This document shows, in pieces, positions 10,805 to 21,461 of a DNA stretch of 64,000 bases. The number at the start of each line of letters is the position of its first letter. The first letter of the stretch is position 1. A program made the translations under genes and the position numbers. The notes below the pieces were generated by a model. It had not been told where the DNA came from, made no database searches, and saw only the letters and a program-made list of their open reading frames with translations. Source of the DNA: Brachynemurus nebulosus (taxonomy: Eukaryota > Arthropoda > Insecta > Neuroptera > Myrmeleontidae); NCBI GenBank assembly GCA_035578155.1, contig JAPWDM010000004.1, positions 54,315,876 through 54,379,875 of the forward strand. The letters are read 5' to 3'.

Positions 10805-11690
10805 AAAGTAATCATAAAAAGTACTGAATCAATTTTGAAAATTTTTTGACTGTTAGAAAACTAAACTATTCCAGATTAACATAGGATATGCTATATGAGC
10901 TCCCTTGAACCCTAGGGACCTAAAAAACACCTAATCAATGTTGAAAATTTTTTCATTGTTAGGTACAGGTAAACTATTTCAGATTAACATAGACTACGTT
11001 ATATGAAATTATGAGGTCCTGCGAGAGTCTGAGGTCCCGAAAAGCTTCCAAAAGTGATTATTTAACCGATTTTAAAAATTTTTCCACTGTTGGAAAGTTA
11101 AACTATTCTAGATTGATATAGGTTATGTTATATGAGATTATGAGGTCTTTTGGACTCTAGAAACCCAAATAGAGTCTAAAAAGAACTACTCAATTGATTT
11201 TTAAATTTTTTTCATTGTTAGTATAGCTCTTAAATTAACTACCTAAAATCGGTTTTGAAAATTTTTTACTATCGGGAAGTTAAACAATTTCAGGCTGACT
11301 TAGTATATATATTTTATTAGATTTCCTAGGATTTTGGAGAAATTTTTTCTCAAATACTATTAAATTATGAAAGAAGTTAATGTGAGCTAAAAATTGTCCG
11401 CCAGGGTATTAGGGACTTAAAAAGAGCTCTAAATAAACTAGCAAATGGAACTTGGGTAGTATTCAGCCAGACACATCCGATGCCCGGATGTGTCTTGCAA
11501 ATTAGTTTTTTGCAAAATTTGTACGTTTTCGAAATTTTTTTTACACTTATGACAAAAAGCAAAAAAATTATATATGTTTTCGAAAAAACACATACATTAT
11601 CCTATGTATGTGTGTTTTCGAACAAAAATAATTTTTATTACTGGAAATTCGCTATGTTATGGCGAATGCTGCGATAGGGGTATTTTGTAT
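10805..11690. repeat. Second minisatellite block with module end
   Basis: About five units of the 8.8-kb minisatellite family lie at 10,805-11,440. They are followed by the cagccagacacatccgatgc module and then the ggaaattcgctatgttatgg module end (to about 11,690). The short open frames on both strands here are by-products of the repeat. Confidence 0.8.
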
Positions 11691-12794
11691 TATGTTTTAT
11701 GATCATGTTCCATCATTTACCAAATTAACCATAAGTAAAAACACTGGTTTATTCCTTTAAAATATATAAATTAATCATTTTTCCTTTTTTTTGTTTTCCA
11801 TACGTATTATTAATAACAAACGATTGAATAAATTTAATGATGTCAGTCGTGTATTATTTTTAGATTTTAATACTTTTTTGCTTTAACATTAATATTTTAA
11901 CTTTGTTTCCATTTATATAACAGTCAATTTGAAGTTCAATATCCGTTGATTTTAATCACGTTTTATGAATTATTAATTTTTAATAAACTGATATTAGCGT
12001 AACATACGCTAGATTTTAAAAACGATTTTCATTATTAACCGTATAATACGAGGGAAAGGTGAAAATATAATAAAAAAATTATATATTCAAGCTTCAGTTT
12101 ATTTCGTATTAAAATTAATAAAGTAAATTGATTAAAAAGAGTAAAGGTCAATAATATTTAATCAACAAACCGAAGATAAATAAACTTATAGCAGGATCTC
12201 GATAAGCCTAGAATATAATGATTTTTCTAAAACTTGCTTTAAAATACCTCTGGATTGTCCATATGTTAAAAGGTAAAGTGAGTTAAACAGAATCTTTCGA
12301 ATAAAATATCTATTATAAATTCTAATGTCCGCTTTTTGCCATGGTGTAAGGAAATTTCGAAAACTTTTGAATTTTGAAACAGATTTTACCATTTTTAATC
12401 GTTTTTAGGACTAGCTGTACCCACGACGTCGCACGACGTATTGTCGTTTATTTGGTATTTTACCATGGGACTGACAAGCACATTCATTCATTTCATTTGT
12501 CGAAAATTCTTTAACACTTGCAGACCAGAAACATTTGGCAGAAATAGGTGTAAAAAATATAGAATAGGAGTAACTAAATATGCACATGATTAAATTACCA
12601 ATTCAAAAAGTACTGAAAAATACACGAATCATTATCGGAAAGTAAAAATTTATATTTTAAGAATCAAATAACAATAAAAATGAAAAAATATAGAAGGTAC
12701 TTGGAATCAATAATAATGCAATATAATCTATCCTATTTTTTTCTTCTTTATGTCTAGAATACCACACATATTTCGGAAAAACGCAAAAATGCAT
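11691..12794. other. Non-coding stretch with dispersed-repeat fragments
   Basis: The minus-strand open frame at 12,186-12,392 overlaps sequence (tttccttacaccatggcaaa) related to the module at 11.5 kb, so I do not treat it as a gene. At about 12,410 ctagctgtacccacgacgtc resembles the start of a dispersed 'ctagctg...cccgcg' repeat also seen near 57.0 kb. Nothing else is seen. Confidence 0.45.
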
Positions 12795-13443
12795 TGTAAC
12801 GACATAAATTCCTGACACATTTCGGGTCTCCATTTTTTGAATGGGTGTATCTATTTTGGGTCGTGACGTCATCAAATGTAATTGGTTTATCAACGCTCCT
12901 AATATTCAATTTTAGTATTTATCGGTCCGCCATTTTATAATATTATTTTGTCATTTTACGTCAAATTTTGCTTCTTATTATGCCCATTACAGTACTTAAG
13001 TGTACATTTATTTCTGTACACCACTGTATTTATGGTTTATACTTGCAATTCTGTTAAAAATTTATTTATTGCTTTCAATGTATTTTGTTTTTCTAAGAAT
13101 AAGACTTATATTGTTTGTGACAATTAGTTTAATTATATTTGTTTAAGAGCGAGAGAGATGAATATTTTGTTCTTGTATGTTCCATAAATACGTTTCAGTA
13201 CGCCATCATGAAGTGGTTTATATTAAGTAATTTAATTACCTTTCTCTCGAATTTTTTTTTTTCAATGCTGGCCTCTCATATATATAGTTATCCTTTTTCT
13301 AAAACTTTCCATCCTAATGTATCCTAATCTATCCTAATTATAATATACTTTACTGATAGAGATACCAGCATTCCACAAACAAAGTGGAACGTTGGTATTC
13401 CACAATGAAGACTCGAAATGTCTCAGGAATTTGTGTCGTTACA
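12795..13443. mobile_element. TIR element, 649 bp (TGTAACGACA ends)
   Basis: The left end TGTAACGACATAAATTCCTG and the inverted right end TGTAACGACACAAATTCCTG continue with high similarity for about 40 bp. The trinucleotide CAT flanks both sides, possibly a 3-bp target duplication. The interior has no transposase frame. A partial copy in the opposite orientation lies at 21,462-21,817 and ends in the same terminus, which supports a mobile family. The superfamily is not clear. Confidence 0.7.
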
Positions 13444-13610
13444 CATCCCCGCCCTAGACTTCGATTAGCGTTCAAACATTGTTAGCAAGCGAAGTCTACT
13501 ACTCAATACTTGCACTTCTGTGATTAATCATTAAAAAGATGGTAAAATTCTCAATTAGTTAATTAGATTTAAGAGAATCACATTCAAAACATACTGAAAG
13601 AAATCTAGTA

Positions 13611-13840
13611 GGGTAAAAGCCCCCTTTGTGGAACGGTATCTAATACTGGAACAGTTTTGACATTTATATATTTATTTATTTAATTAAGTAAGGAAACTTT
13701 AAATGCGAGGTGAATTTAAATTGAAAAACAATCATTCTATTAATAATAATTTTTGTTATCAGACGTTTCTTTCAGAAATAACTTCATTAATATATAAATG
13801 TTCATAATTAGATACCGTTCCACAAAGCAGGCTTTTACCC
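13611..13840. mobile_element. 230-bp MITE, TA target duplication
   Basis: The left end GGGTAAAAGCCCCCTTTGTG and the inverted right end GGGTAAAAGCCTGCTTTGTG extend through ggaacggtatctaa. TA flanks both ends (13,609-13,610 and 13,841-13,842). It is non-coding and fits a Tc1/mariner-type MITE. Confidence 0.85.
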
Positions 13841-13927
13841 TAATTCATAAATTTAACAAAAAATATATATTATTTGTAAATAAGCAAATCAATTTTTCTT
13901 ACTTCAAGTTTGCACAAATGACACATT

Positions 13928-15160
13928 TTATAAGATCAATAACAAAAATACGACAAAAAACCCGCAAAAAAAGTGAAGTGATCACCTAATCAAAAATCAT
14001 AACGAAAAATACAAAACAAAAATTAAAACAATCAAAAAATGGTCAAGTTTTGACTAGTTTCGGCATATTCAATGCCATTATCAAAAAACATCAGACTTCA
14101 AAAATCGCAGTCTAAAATGCTCAACTTTGACAGAAAAAGTTGAGGTCAAATTGTCAGAAAAAGAAGATAACTAAATCAAAGCCAGAAAGAACATCAAGAA
14201 AAGATAACAAAATTAATGTCAAGAAAGCAGTGAAAAAATACAGTAAATTTAATTGAACTTGTAGTTAATGAAAATTATCAAAACAGTTTTTGAGAGGACA
14301 ACATCTCTTTGTTTTAAACGACACACGCCCTGTAGATGATGCAAAATATATCTAAATTATGACCAAAATACGAATTACAGAAATATTTTAAATAAAATTT
14401 TTTAATATAAAATTTGAAAAACGTTGACATTTTAACTAAAAATGCAGAAAAAACGTTGAGATAATAAAAAACAAATTGTAGTTACGATAAAATTAAGATA
14501 AAAAATAAATAGTAAAACAACACATTTTGATTGAATGTCACTGATACGTGAATTACATAATTCTGTAATTACATAATTCACGTATCAGTGACATTCAATC
14601 AAAATGTGTTGTTTTACTATTTATTTTTTATCTTAATTTTATCGTAACTACAATTTGTTTTTTATTATCTCAACGTTTTTTCTGCATTTTTAGTTAAAAT
14701 GTCAACGTTTTTCAAATTTTATATTAAAAAATTTTATTTAAAATATTTCTGTAATTCGTATTTTGGTCATAATTTAGATATATTTTGCATCATCTACAGG
14801 GCGTGTGTCGTTTAAAACAAAGAGATGTTGTCCTCTCAAAAACTGTTTTGATAATTTTGCTTTCTTGACATTAATTTTGTTATCTTTTCTTGATGTTCTT
14901 TCTGGCTTTGATTTAGTTATCTTCTTTTTCTGACAATTTGACCTCAACTTTTTCTGTCAAAGTTGAGCATTTTAGACTGCGATTTTTGAAGTCTGATGTT
15001 TTTTGATAATGGCATTGAATATGCCGAAACTAGTCAAAACTTGACCATTTTTTGATTGTTTTAATTTTTGTTTTGTATTTTTCGTTATGATTTTTGATTA
15101 GGTGATCACTTCACTTTTTTTTGCGGGTTTTTTGTCGTATTTTTGTTATTGATCTTATAA
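13928..15160. repeat. Near-perfect 1.2-kb palindrome
   Basis: Left arm 13,928-14,555 (628 bp) and right arm 14,574-15,160 (587 bp) are reverse complements, separated by an 18-bp spacer. The length difference of 41 bp is fully explained by one extra segment in the left arm, between aagcagtgaaaaa and ttatcaaaacag at about 14.23-14.27 kb. A 12-base direct repeat, tgacacatttta, lies at the left edge (about 13,918-13,929) and beyond the right arm (about 15,192-15,203). It is non-coding. It is either a foldback transposon or a recent inverted duplication. Confidence 0.93.
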
Positions 15161-15627
15161 TTTTTTTCCCGCAGTTGGTTTGATTTGTTAAGTGACACAT
15201 TTTAATTTAAAATTCTCATTTACATACAAAATTTTACGTGCGACCTTATTAATGACATTATAGTAACCGATTTGTTGCAATGGTAAAATAATCAAATTCG
15301 AGTATATGACCATGGAAGAATTTTCGAAAGAAATAAAGACTTAGGTTCATACAAGATATAGTCGATAAAAAGGGTACAAAAAGTCCAAATCGAGAATGAA
15401 AGTGTCAAGTTTCGTTAAAGTTAAAGTTCGAATGGATAAATTTGCGAAATATCGTATTCTCTGGTACGTTGATTATTTTAATTATACATACTGAATGTAA
15501 TAATTTGTAAATCATTAAAAGGACTTCGCGTCAGGACGTAAGGAAACGTGTACGAAATTTCATTAGGTGATCATAGTGTAGCATCAGAGATAAAAATTGG
15601 TAGCAATTATTCATTAAAAATTACATA
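15161..15627. other. Non-coding flank, possible gypsy 3' LTR region
   Basis: This lies immediately downstream of the gypsy integrase on its coding strand, where a 3' LTR would be expected. I could not find a matching 5' copy, so an LTR is not claimed. Confidence 0.4.
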
Positions 15628-15629
15628 TT

Positions 15630-16249
15630 TTATCCCTTAAACAATTTTAAATGTATCGCATTATACATACCCTTGACTATACGTGAATTAGAATAAATTA
15701 AAACATAAGAGTTAAGGAACTTAATTTCTGATGTAGTAAATGGGCCCTCATATAGAAGCTTAAATTTTTTAACTATTTTGTTTTTAGCAGATGAACGAGG
15801 ATGCGTTTTAACAAGTACCTGATCCCCTACATTATAAACTTTAGTATCATGACTATCTTGACGAGTAACACGGGCTTGAGCTAATTTACGTGTTTTTTCA
15901 CGAGTTAAATTGAATTTCTTTCGCAAAGGCAGATCCTTAACGTTAGAAAAATTTACTAAGTTATTTAATGGATTAGGTGGTTTGTGACCAAACACAAGTT
16001 CATAGGGTGAAAAGCCAGTGGCTTCTTGTGGAACATAATTTAAACAATTTTCAATAAACGGAACATAATCTGGCCAACTTGAGTGTTTATTATGACAATA
16101 AGTACGAAATATACGGTTTAATTCTCGATTAACTCTTTCTCCGGATTTGCTCTAGGGTTGTAAACACTAATTGTACGAAATTCTATACCTGCCTCCTTAA
16201 GGGAGTTTTGCCATACTGGCGGTGTGAATTGCGTTCCCCTGTCAGAAAA
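15630..16249 (-). pseudogene. Gypsy integrase, catalytic C-half and C-terminal domain
   Basis: The segment begins with SDRGTQF, which supplies the second catalytic Asp. It continues through the 'NPxANPERVNREL' region, which supplies the catalytic Glu, then WPDYVPFIENCLNYVPQEAT and FSPYELVFGHKP, which are typical of gypsy integrases. The C-terminal part (from about 15,800 down) holds the 'YEGPF' block of the GPY/F module and ends in 'KLFKG' with a stop. It is joined to the N-half only through a one-base frameshift in a T-run near 16,245-16,253. No chromodomain is evident. Confidence 0.9.
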
Positions 16250-16800
16250 AAATCATCCTTATTCTACCAATTTCCGGGATAAACGAATTTAAAATATGAT
16301 TCACTAATTGGCGAGATGTTGCTTTTCGTAAAGGATATAACTTGACAAACTTTGAAAAATTATCTCTGACAGTAAAAACCATATTCAAGCCAAGTTTTCC
16401 GGCTGGTACTGAGCCATACAAATTCACGTAACAGTGCTGAAGCGGGTATTTCGAAATGATGCTTTGAAGCGGACCCTCTTGATATGTAGTAGGGACTTTA
16501 GTTTTCAGACAAATTAAACATCTAGCGAGCAATTTATTACTACGAGAGGAAAGATTTTTAATATAAAAATATTTACTTATTAAATAACAGATTTTCCTAA
16601 AATTGTAATGGCCAAAACTGCGATGAAAGTACCAAATTGTTTTATCAATAAATGCAATCGGAACTACAATACGCCAATTATAAGGTGGAACTTTATTACG
16701 ATTGAAAAGTATGTTATTTACTATCTTGTATGAATCTTGCAAACTATTTATATTATTCTTTATTTGATTACAAGTGGGATCACTATTCTGCCGCCGTAAA
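16242..16800 (-). pseudogene. Gypsy integrase, zinc-binding domain and first catalytic block
   Basis: The frame can be read from LFGLRRQNSDPTCNQIKNNI near 16.8 kb. The HHCC zinc-binding module is complete: 'H..sfGHynf' then 'CLIC' about 30 residues later. The first catalytic block, normally 'VDLyGP', reads CYVNLYGSVPAG, so the Asp is replaced by Asn. The 'D' of 'TVRDNFSKFVKLYPLRKATS' is the conserved non-catalytic one. The frame ends 'IRMIFF' at the frameshift into the downstream half. The integrase would be inactive even if the frame were intact. Confidence 0.9.
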
Positions 16801-18267
16801 CCAAAAAGACGTAACTGACAAATTTTGACTTTTTGAGGTTTACATTGATTTCCATGTTTTCAACCACGAGGAATCTAAAAAAACTAATCCAAAAAGACGT
16901 ATCTTTAATAATTTCTAAGATATAGCGGTTCGTAATAGTCGTATCTACCCTAAAATTGCATAAATACTAAGGTAAAAGGCAGTTAGTAAATTTCATAGAA
17001 AAGAAAGCAGTACCTACAGCGTAGTTACTGCTATTTAACTTAGCACTAGTCAGTTACTGCTTTTCAACCTAGCAAATTTCATAAAACGATTGTATTTACG
17101 TTCATTTGTTTGTCTTTAACACATGATGTTATACATATACTTATGTTAAGTGGAAATTCACGGACTGGTAATTAAATGATATTGTATAAGTTTTCGCCAT
17201 GGTCTGTTGTCAGTAACTAGCAACTTAATTTCCTAATGATCAGCTGTTTTTAGAAACGGGAAATAATAGTTGGAATTTGCAGAGATGTGACTTATTTAAA
17301 ATACAAGTATTTGAAATACAGATACAAGATACAAAATACGTACTTTCATCTTATATCTGAAATAATCTTTTAAAAATTCATTTTGCATCTTATATTTAGA
17401 TACATTATCTTGACACCTTAGTATTTTGTAAATATTTAATTTACTAAAATACTTTTATTAATTACCTATGCATTTTTTTACATTACCTACGGCATCCCAT
17501 CATGAGGTGAATGCACCCTTAAAATGTCGAGTTCCGCCCCTGTGGACCGAGTCTTGGGGAGATGATAATGAGACCTCAGCGAATAAAAATTAGTGATAAT
17601 AAAATGTTTAATGAACTGGTTTTACTCAAGTCTCAATAGAGACTTTAAAAATATAATATGTTCTCACATTTTCGCGATAAACGCGATCCACTGTTCATAA
17701 TTAATGTGTCATGTAATAAACTAAGTAAATCTCAAAATTAATAAAAATATGTTATTTCTTTTATTTAAGTTTTTATTTTAAGAAAGTATTTAGAAAATAT
17801 GTATTTTGTATCTAGTATTTCAAATACCATTTCCACAAGTATCTTGTATCTGGTATCTCAAATAGCATTTCCAAAAGTATCTTGTATTTTGTATTCCAGA
17901 TACTTCTTATGAGGTATCTTGTACATCTCTGGGAATATGGTTATGTATGGTTATGTTTTGATGTTAGTAAAGTGAGTTTAAAGAGAGTTTGTAGTAAGCT
18001 GAACTGAATTGATATGATTTTTCTTACTTTATTATTGCTGTTACTTCTTTTTCGCTTAGGAAAATGAAATGACATCAATCGTAACTGTAAATTATAATAT
18101 AAAGGAGGTTATATTTTACTGTTTAAAACAGAGTTGCAGTAAAACAATAAAAAGTATTAAAATAAAAAAAAAAATGGAACTTTTTGTCATTTAATGTAAA
18201 AAAACTCACAAAACATGAAAAACGGCGATTACCAGAAATGTTGATTTATACACTTACAGCTTTTTGG
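16801..18267. mobile_element. Insertion splitting the gypsy RNase H-integrase junction
   Basis: Gypsy coding sequence stops making sense between about 16.80 and 18.26 kb. Both edges carry the same motif in inverted orientation: CCAAAAAGACGTAA at 16,801 and its near-complement ending at 18,267 (CCAAAAAGCTGTAA on the other strand, 12 of 14). This suggests a TIR element of about 1.47 kb, with no transposase. A clear target duplication was not found, so the exact edges are tentative. It contains the hAT MITE at 17,280-17,931. Confidence 0.55.
17280..17931. mobile_element. hAT MITE, 652 bp, nested
   Basis: The ends CAGAGATGTGAC and, inverted, CAGAGATGTACA are of hAT type. The flanks ggaatttg (17,272-17,279) and ggaatatg (17,932-17,939) match at 7 of 8 positions, the expected 8-bp hAT duplication. 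Subterminal repeats of the 'agatacaagatac' type lie inside each end. There is no transposase frame. It is the innermost of three nested insertions. Confidence 0.85.
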
Positions 18268-18650
18268 CTTAGGAGGGCAATATTCTGGTATAAGACAATT
18301 TTATTAATGAAATTAGTGATAAAGTTTTCAGAGAAATCTAACTTTAAACCATTACAAGTTAAATTATCCATAAAATCAATTGACTCTTGAGAAACAGAAT
18401 AATCGAGTGAATTTACAAAAGTTTGTGAAATGTCCACACCTAAATGTGTTTCAGGCCAAGGGTTACGAGAAAAAGCGTCGGCAATAAAATTTTCCTTTCC
18501 TGAAATATACTGAATAGTAAAATTATATTCGCTCAATGCGAGAAACCATCTCAATAGTCTATTATTCAAAATTTTGGCGTTTCCTAAAAATGTCAAAGCC
18601 TTATGATCAGTTTTAGCTATTATTCTATGGCCTAATATATATGTGTGGAA
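18246..18650 (-). pseudogene. Gypsy RNase H C-terminal part
   Basis: The frame contains 'LTFLgNAKILNNRLLRWFLALSEYNF' style sequence, then IQYISGKENFIADAFSRNPW. This is the 'RW...L.eYdf.i.yi.Gk.N..aDalSR' signature that closes Ty3/gypsy RNase H. The frame runs on to QNIALLSQKAVSV and stops where the insertion begins. It is separated from the upstream RNase H half by a frameshift near 18,650. Confidence 0.93.
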
Positions 18651-18653
18651 CTT

Positions 18654-19185
18654 TTAAAAACTAAAAACAACCCCTAATAACTCCTTTTTGGATATTGTAT
18701 AGCCAACTTCGTATGGTAATAAGGCTCTCGATGCAAACGAAATAGGATTGTTAGTACCATCATCGTTTAATTGATAAAGATAACCGGCTATTGCAAAATT
18801 TGAAGCATCAACTTCTATGTAAAATTCTTTAGAAAAGTTTGGGAACTTTAATATATGTAACAGCTTAAATAATTCGATCAACTTGTAAAAATTGTCTTCT
18901 TCCACAGGCCCCCAAGACCACTTAGCACCCTTTTTAAGTAAATGAAAGAATTTAGATGTAAAGCTACTATAATTCGGGAAAAAACGTCTGTAAAAATTTA
19001 ATACACCCAAAATTGATTGTAACGATTTGGCACTGTTAGGGGGTTTTAATTTACTAATTGTTTCTACTTTAGATTCGTCTATTTCTTTTCCTTTAGCTGA
19101 AACTATATGGCCTAAAAAGCGAACTTCTGATTTAAAAAATAAACATTTTTCATAATTCACCGTAACTTCGGCATCCGCACGTTAA
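18654..19185 (-). pseudogene. Gypsy RT thumb/connection and RNase H N-terminal part
   Basis: KCLFFKSEVRFLGHIVSAKG, LKPPNSAKSLQSILGVLNFY and RRFFPNYSSF are the classical end of gypsy reverse transcriptase. The RNase H catalytic motif follows as EVDASNFAIAGYL, then PISFASRALLPYE and the start of the 'KELLGVV' helix that supplies the conserved Glu. The next segment is out of frame. The family assignment is secure; the element copy is dead. Confidence 0.95.
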
Positions 19186-19186
19186 C

Positions 19187-19780
19187 TTAAAACTGTTTCA
19201 AATGATTCATATGTGAATTGATATCTTCAGACACGATTACCATATCATCAACGAAAGTGTGACAAAACTCTTGGACTTCTGGTCCCAAAATATAATCCAT
19301 ACATTTCAGAAAAGCACCGACAGACAAATTTAAACCGAATGGTAATCTTCGAAATTGATAGCATTTACCGTTGATAAGGAATGCAGTATACATTCTACTA
19401 TTAGGGTGGATCGGAAGTTGCCAATATCCCTTAACTAAATCTACTGAAGAGAAAACGCTTTTCTTTTTAAATTTACCCAAGACGTATTCGATAGATATGG
19501 GACATTCCTTCTCACAGACCAGAATTTTATTTATATTTTTTCCATCCAAGACCAAGCGTAGGCTATTTTCCTTTTTAACAACAACATGAATTGGGTTAGT
19601 GTACTTAGAATAACATCTTTTTATAATACTCCATTTTAACATCTTAGAAATTTCTTTTTCGACAGCGGGTAAACGGGCATATGGGATCGGATAACATTTA
19701 GTCGAAAATGGTTCATGTTCCTTTACTTGGAATTTACAACAATAACCCTTAACACAACCGGGTTTCTTAGAAAATATAAA
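19187..19780 (-). pseudogene. Gypsy reverse transcriptase core
   Basis: The upstream part (19,645-19,780) contains a 'PIPYARLPAVEKEISKMLKW' type approach to the palm. The core has LRLVLDGKNINK, then FSSVDLVKGYWQLPIHPNSR with the first catalytic Asp, the 'FRRLPFGLNLSVGAF' block, and FVDD (coding bases 19,244-19,255), the variant YxDD active site. The reading then meets a stop just after 'HMNHLKQF'. The catalytic residues are preserved although the frame is broken. Confidence 0.95.
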
Positions 19781-20117
19781 ATGAAATTAAAATGAATATA
19801 AAATATAATAAATAACTTCTCCTGAGTCAAATGATCCAGGCGATGCAACTGACGGACATAACCAGCAATATCATCTAACGGAACAATCAGGTTTTCATTA
19901 ACATTAAAAGCTGTAATACTGATTTGGTAAATTAAACTATCCTCTAAAAGTTCGATACTATGTGTACTCAAGGTTAAATTATATGAAAGCTCGTTTTTAT
20001 TAACTTTTATATTAAATGAATTAACAGAATAAAAATCTATCGAGTTATACGTTGACCGTTGATGTTAAAAGTAAACAGATTGTTAGAAAAATCGAGTTTA
20101 GCCTAATAACGATTAAA
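19781..20117 (-). pseudogene. Gypsy protease-RT linker
   Basis: This stretch joins the protease and the RT in the polyprotein. 'LDDIAGYVRQLHRLDHLTQE' looks like the usual linker helix before RT ('L..Ls..q...l..ll'). Frameshifts are present on both sides. There are no catalytic motifs. Confidence 0.6.
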
Positions 20118-20370
20118 CTAATCTAGACCATCATTTATTATTAAACAATGTACTGGTAAAATAATGTCAAAAAACCTAAGCTCGATATAAGCCTGATATT
20201 TTATAGGTTTAGAACGTTTTCCCGTAACGGTTGAAATGAAACATCCAGGAGTTGGTATTATAGGTAGACGTTTACCGGTGTGTTTGAAAGATAAATCATC
20301 CAATTTTCCAAAAATTTCCGCGTTTATTGCACAAATATTGCTACCCGTATCCAAGAGCGTAATAACATTA
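20118..20370 (-). pseudogene. Gypsy retropepsin-type protease
   Basis: The frame reads VITLLDTGSNICAINAEIF: the DTG(S) active-site triplet of retroviral-type aspartic proteases preceded by the usual hydrophobic strand. 'LPVHCLIINDGLD' near the end matches the second conserved strand block (f.Vi....dvILG..fl), where the terminal glycine motif is altered. The upstream junction to gag is broken by stops. Confidence 0.88.
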
Positions 20371-20607
20371 AAATAAAAAAAAATTTTAAATTAAGTAAAG
20401 GCAATGATACACTTGATCGATTAAAAGACTGAATATCCGAGTCAAAGTCTGTATCTTCGGTAAGTTCGTTAAACGTGCATTATTCAAAAAATCACAAATA
20501 GCACAATTCAAAATTATCATTATTAAAATTATAATTAATTGGATGAACAATGTTAAAATTGTAAAGTTCATTGATCTGTGATGGTGATTCCGTATCAAGG
20601 TCACAAG
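20371..20607 (-). pseudogene. Gypsy gag-protease spacer, frame-disrupted
   Basis: Asn/Leu-rich codons persist in changing frames between gag and protease, with several stops. No motif was recognised. Confidence 0.5.
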
Positions 20608-21125
20608 CTAGTTTTCCCAATCATACGAAAAGTTTGGAAAAGTTGTATCAATAGTTCTAGAATTAGCATTGATTTTTACATTATTACTAATATTATTTTC
20701 ATTGGCACTAGTTGCATTAGAATGATTATTTACTGAACGATTATTATTTACATGCCGTTCGAGTGACACTCGTCGGCCTGTACCACGTGTATTTCTAAGG
20801 TAATTATTACGGTTAAAATTGTTACCACGTGAAGAACCTCCAGGATTTAGACCCCAGCCAGTATTAACATCATTATTATTCAAAGTCAATGAAGTATTAT
20901 TAATATTATAACCGGAATTAGATGCTGAACTGTCATTAAAATTCGCTATATGAGAATCAATTTCCCTCAATTCATCGTATAGGTCTCTTAAATTCTTAAA
21001 ATTGCGTAACATTCGTACAAAATCGAAATGCTCGACTAAAGTATTTATAAAAGTAATTTCGTCAAGTTTGCAGTCTAGATACTTTACTTGCTTGAACCAA
21101 TATAATAAATGACTAGTTACAACTT
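20608..21125 (-). pseudogene. Gypsy gag C-terminal part
   Basis: The readable frame extends from about 21,125 down. SHLLYWFKQVKYLDCKLDEI, then FINTLVEHFDFVRMLRNFKN and LRDLYDELREIDSHI form a helical capsid-like end. They are followed by an Asn-rich tail with Gly/Arg clusters (NNNDVNTGWG, RGTGRRV) that may bind nucleic acid. No CCHC zinc knuckle is visible, which is unusual but not unique among gypsy gags. The N-terminal part is missing, replaced by SINE-like and TIR-element sequence beyond about 21.2 kb. The call depends on its position upstream of the DTG protease. Confidence 0.7.
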
Positions 21126-21319
21126 TTCAATTTCAAATATTATCGAGTGCTTGTGAAACATTACTACGTATGACAAACTTTTGTTTGTATTTAAACACAC
21201 GCAGTATTTATATGTTAACTTATCGTTCAGCTAAACTGAAACTTTAAGCACTCGATTTCTTTGGTTAGTATGACCAAAATCCAAATGTAAATTAAAAATC
21301 ACAAAGTGATTGAAAAATT

Positions 21320-21405
21320 ATCCGGCTCCGCCGGGAATCGAACCCAGGATCTCTCGGTAACTAGCTAGGTGCCTTCGCCATTGGACCAACGATCCTGTGT
21401 TCCAC
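21320..21405 (-). repeat. tRNA-derived SINE head
   Basis: On the minus strand there is a perfect internal Pol III B box, GGTTCGATTCC (21,334-21,344), in a T-arm-like hairpin CTGGG...CCCGG. An A-box-like TGGTCCAATGG lies at 21,378-21,388. A full cloverleaf does not form: the acceptor and anticodon stems do not pair. I therefore call it SINE-like rather than a tRNA gene. The 3' body runs toward 21.2 kb. Confidence 0.7.
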
Positions 21406-21461
21406 AGCCACCCGAGCCAGACAATCATTCAACCATCTATGTGTATTGGTACTCTCTCGAG

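Larger units (their letters stand above)
15628..21125 (-). mobile_element. Degenerate Ty3/gypsy retrotransposon
   Basis: Reading from high to low coordinates on the minus strand, the order is gag, protease, reverse transcriptase, RNase H and integrase. That is the Ty3/gypsy order, with integrase after RNase H. Stops, frameshifts and a 1.47-kb insertion (16,801-18,267) inactivate it. No pair of LTRs was found. The gag end is cut off near 21.1-21.2 kb by SINE-like and TIR-element sequence. No envelope-like frame follows the integrase. Confidence 0.92.

Noticed and set aside
12186..12392. 68-codon minus-strand frame with protein-like composition
   Set aside because: Overlaps sequence related to a dispersed repeat (tttacaccatggcaaaaag); no family recognised.
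15161..15627. Gypsy 3' LTR
   Set aside because: No matching 5' copy or clear TG...CA ends could be found.
21320..21405. Functional tRNA gene
   Set aside because: B box is perfect, but the acceptor and anticodon stems do not pair; better explained as a SINE head.
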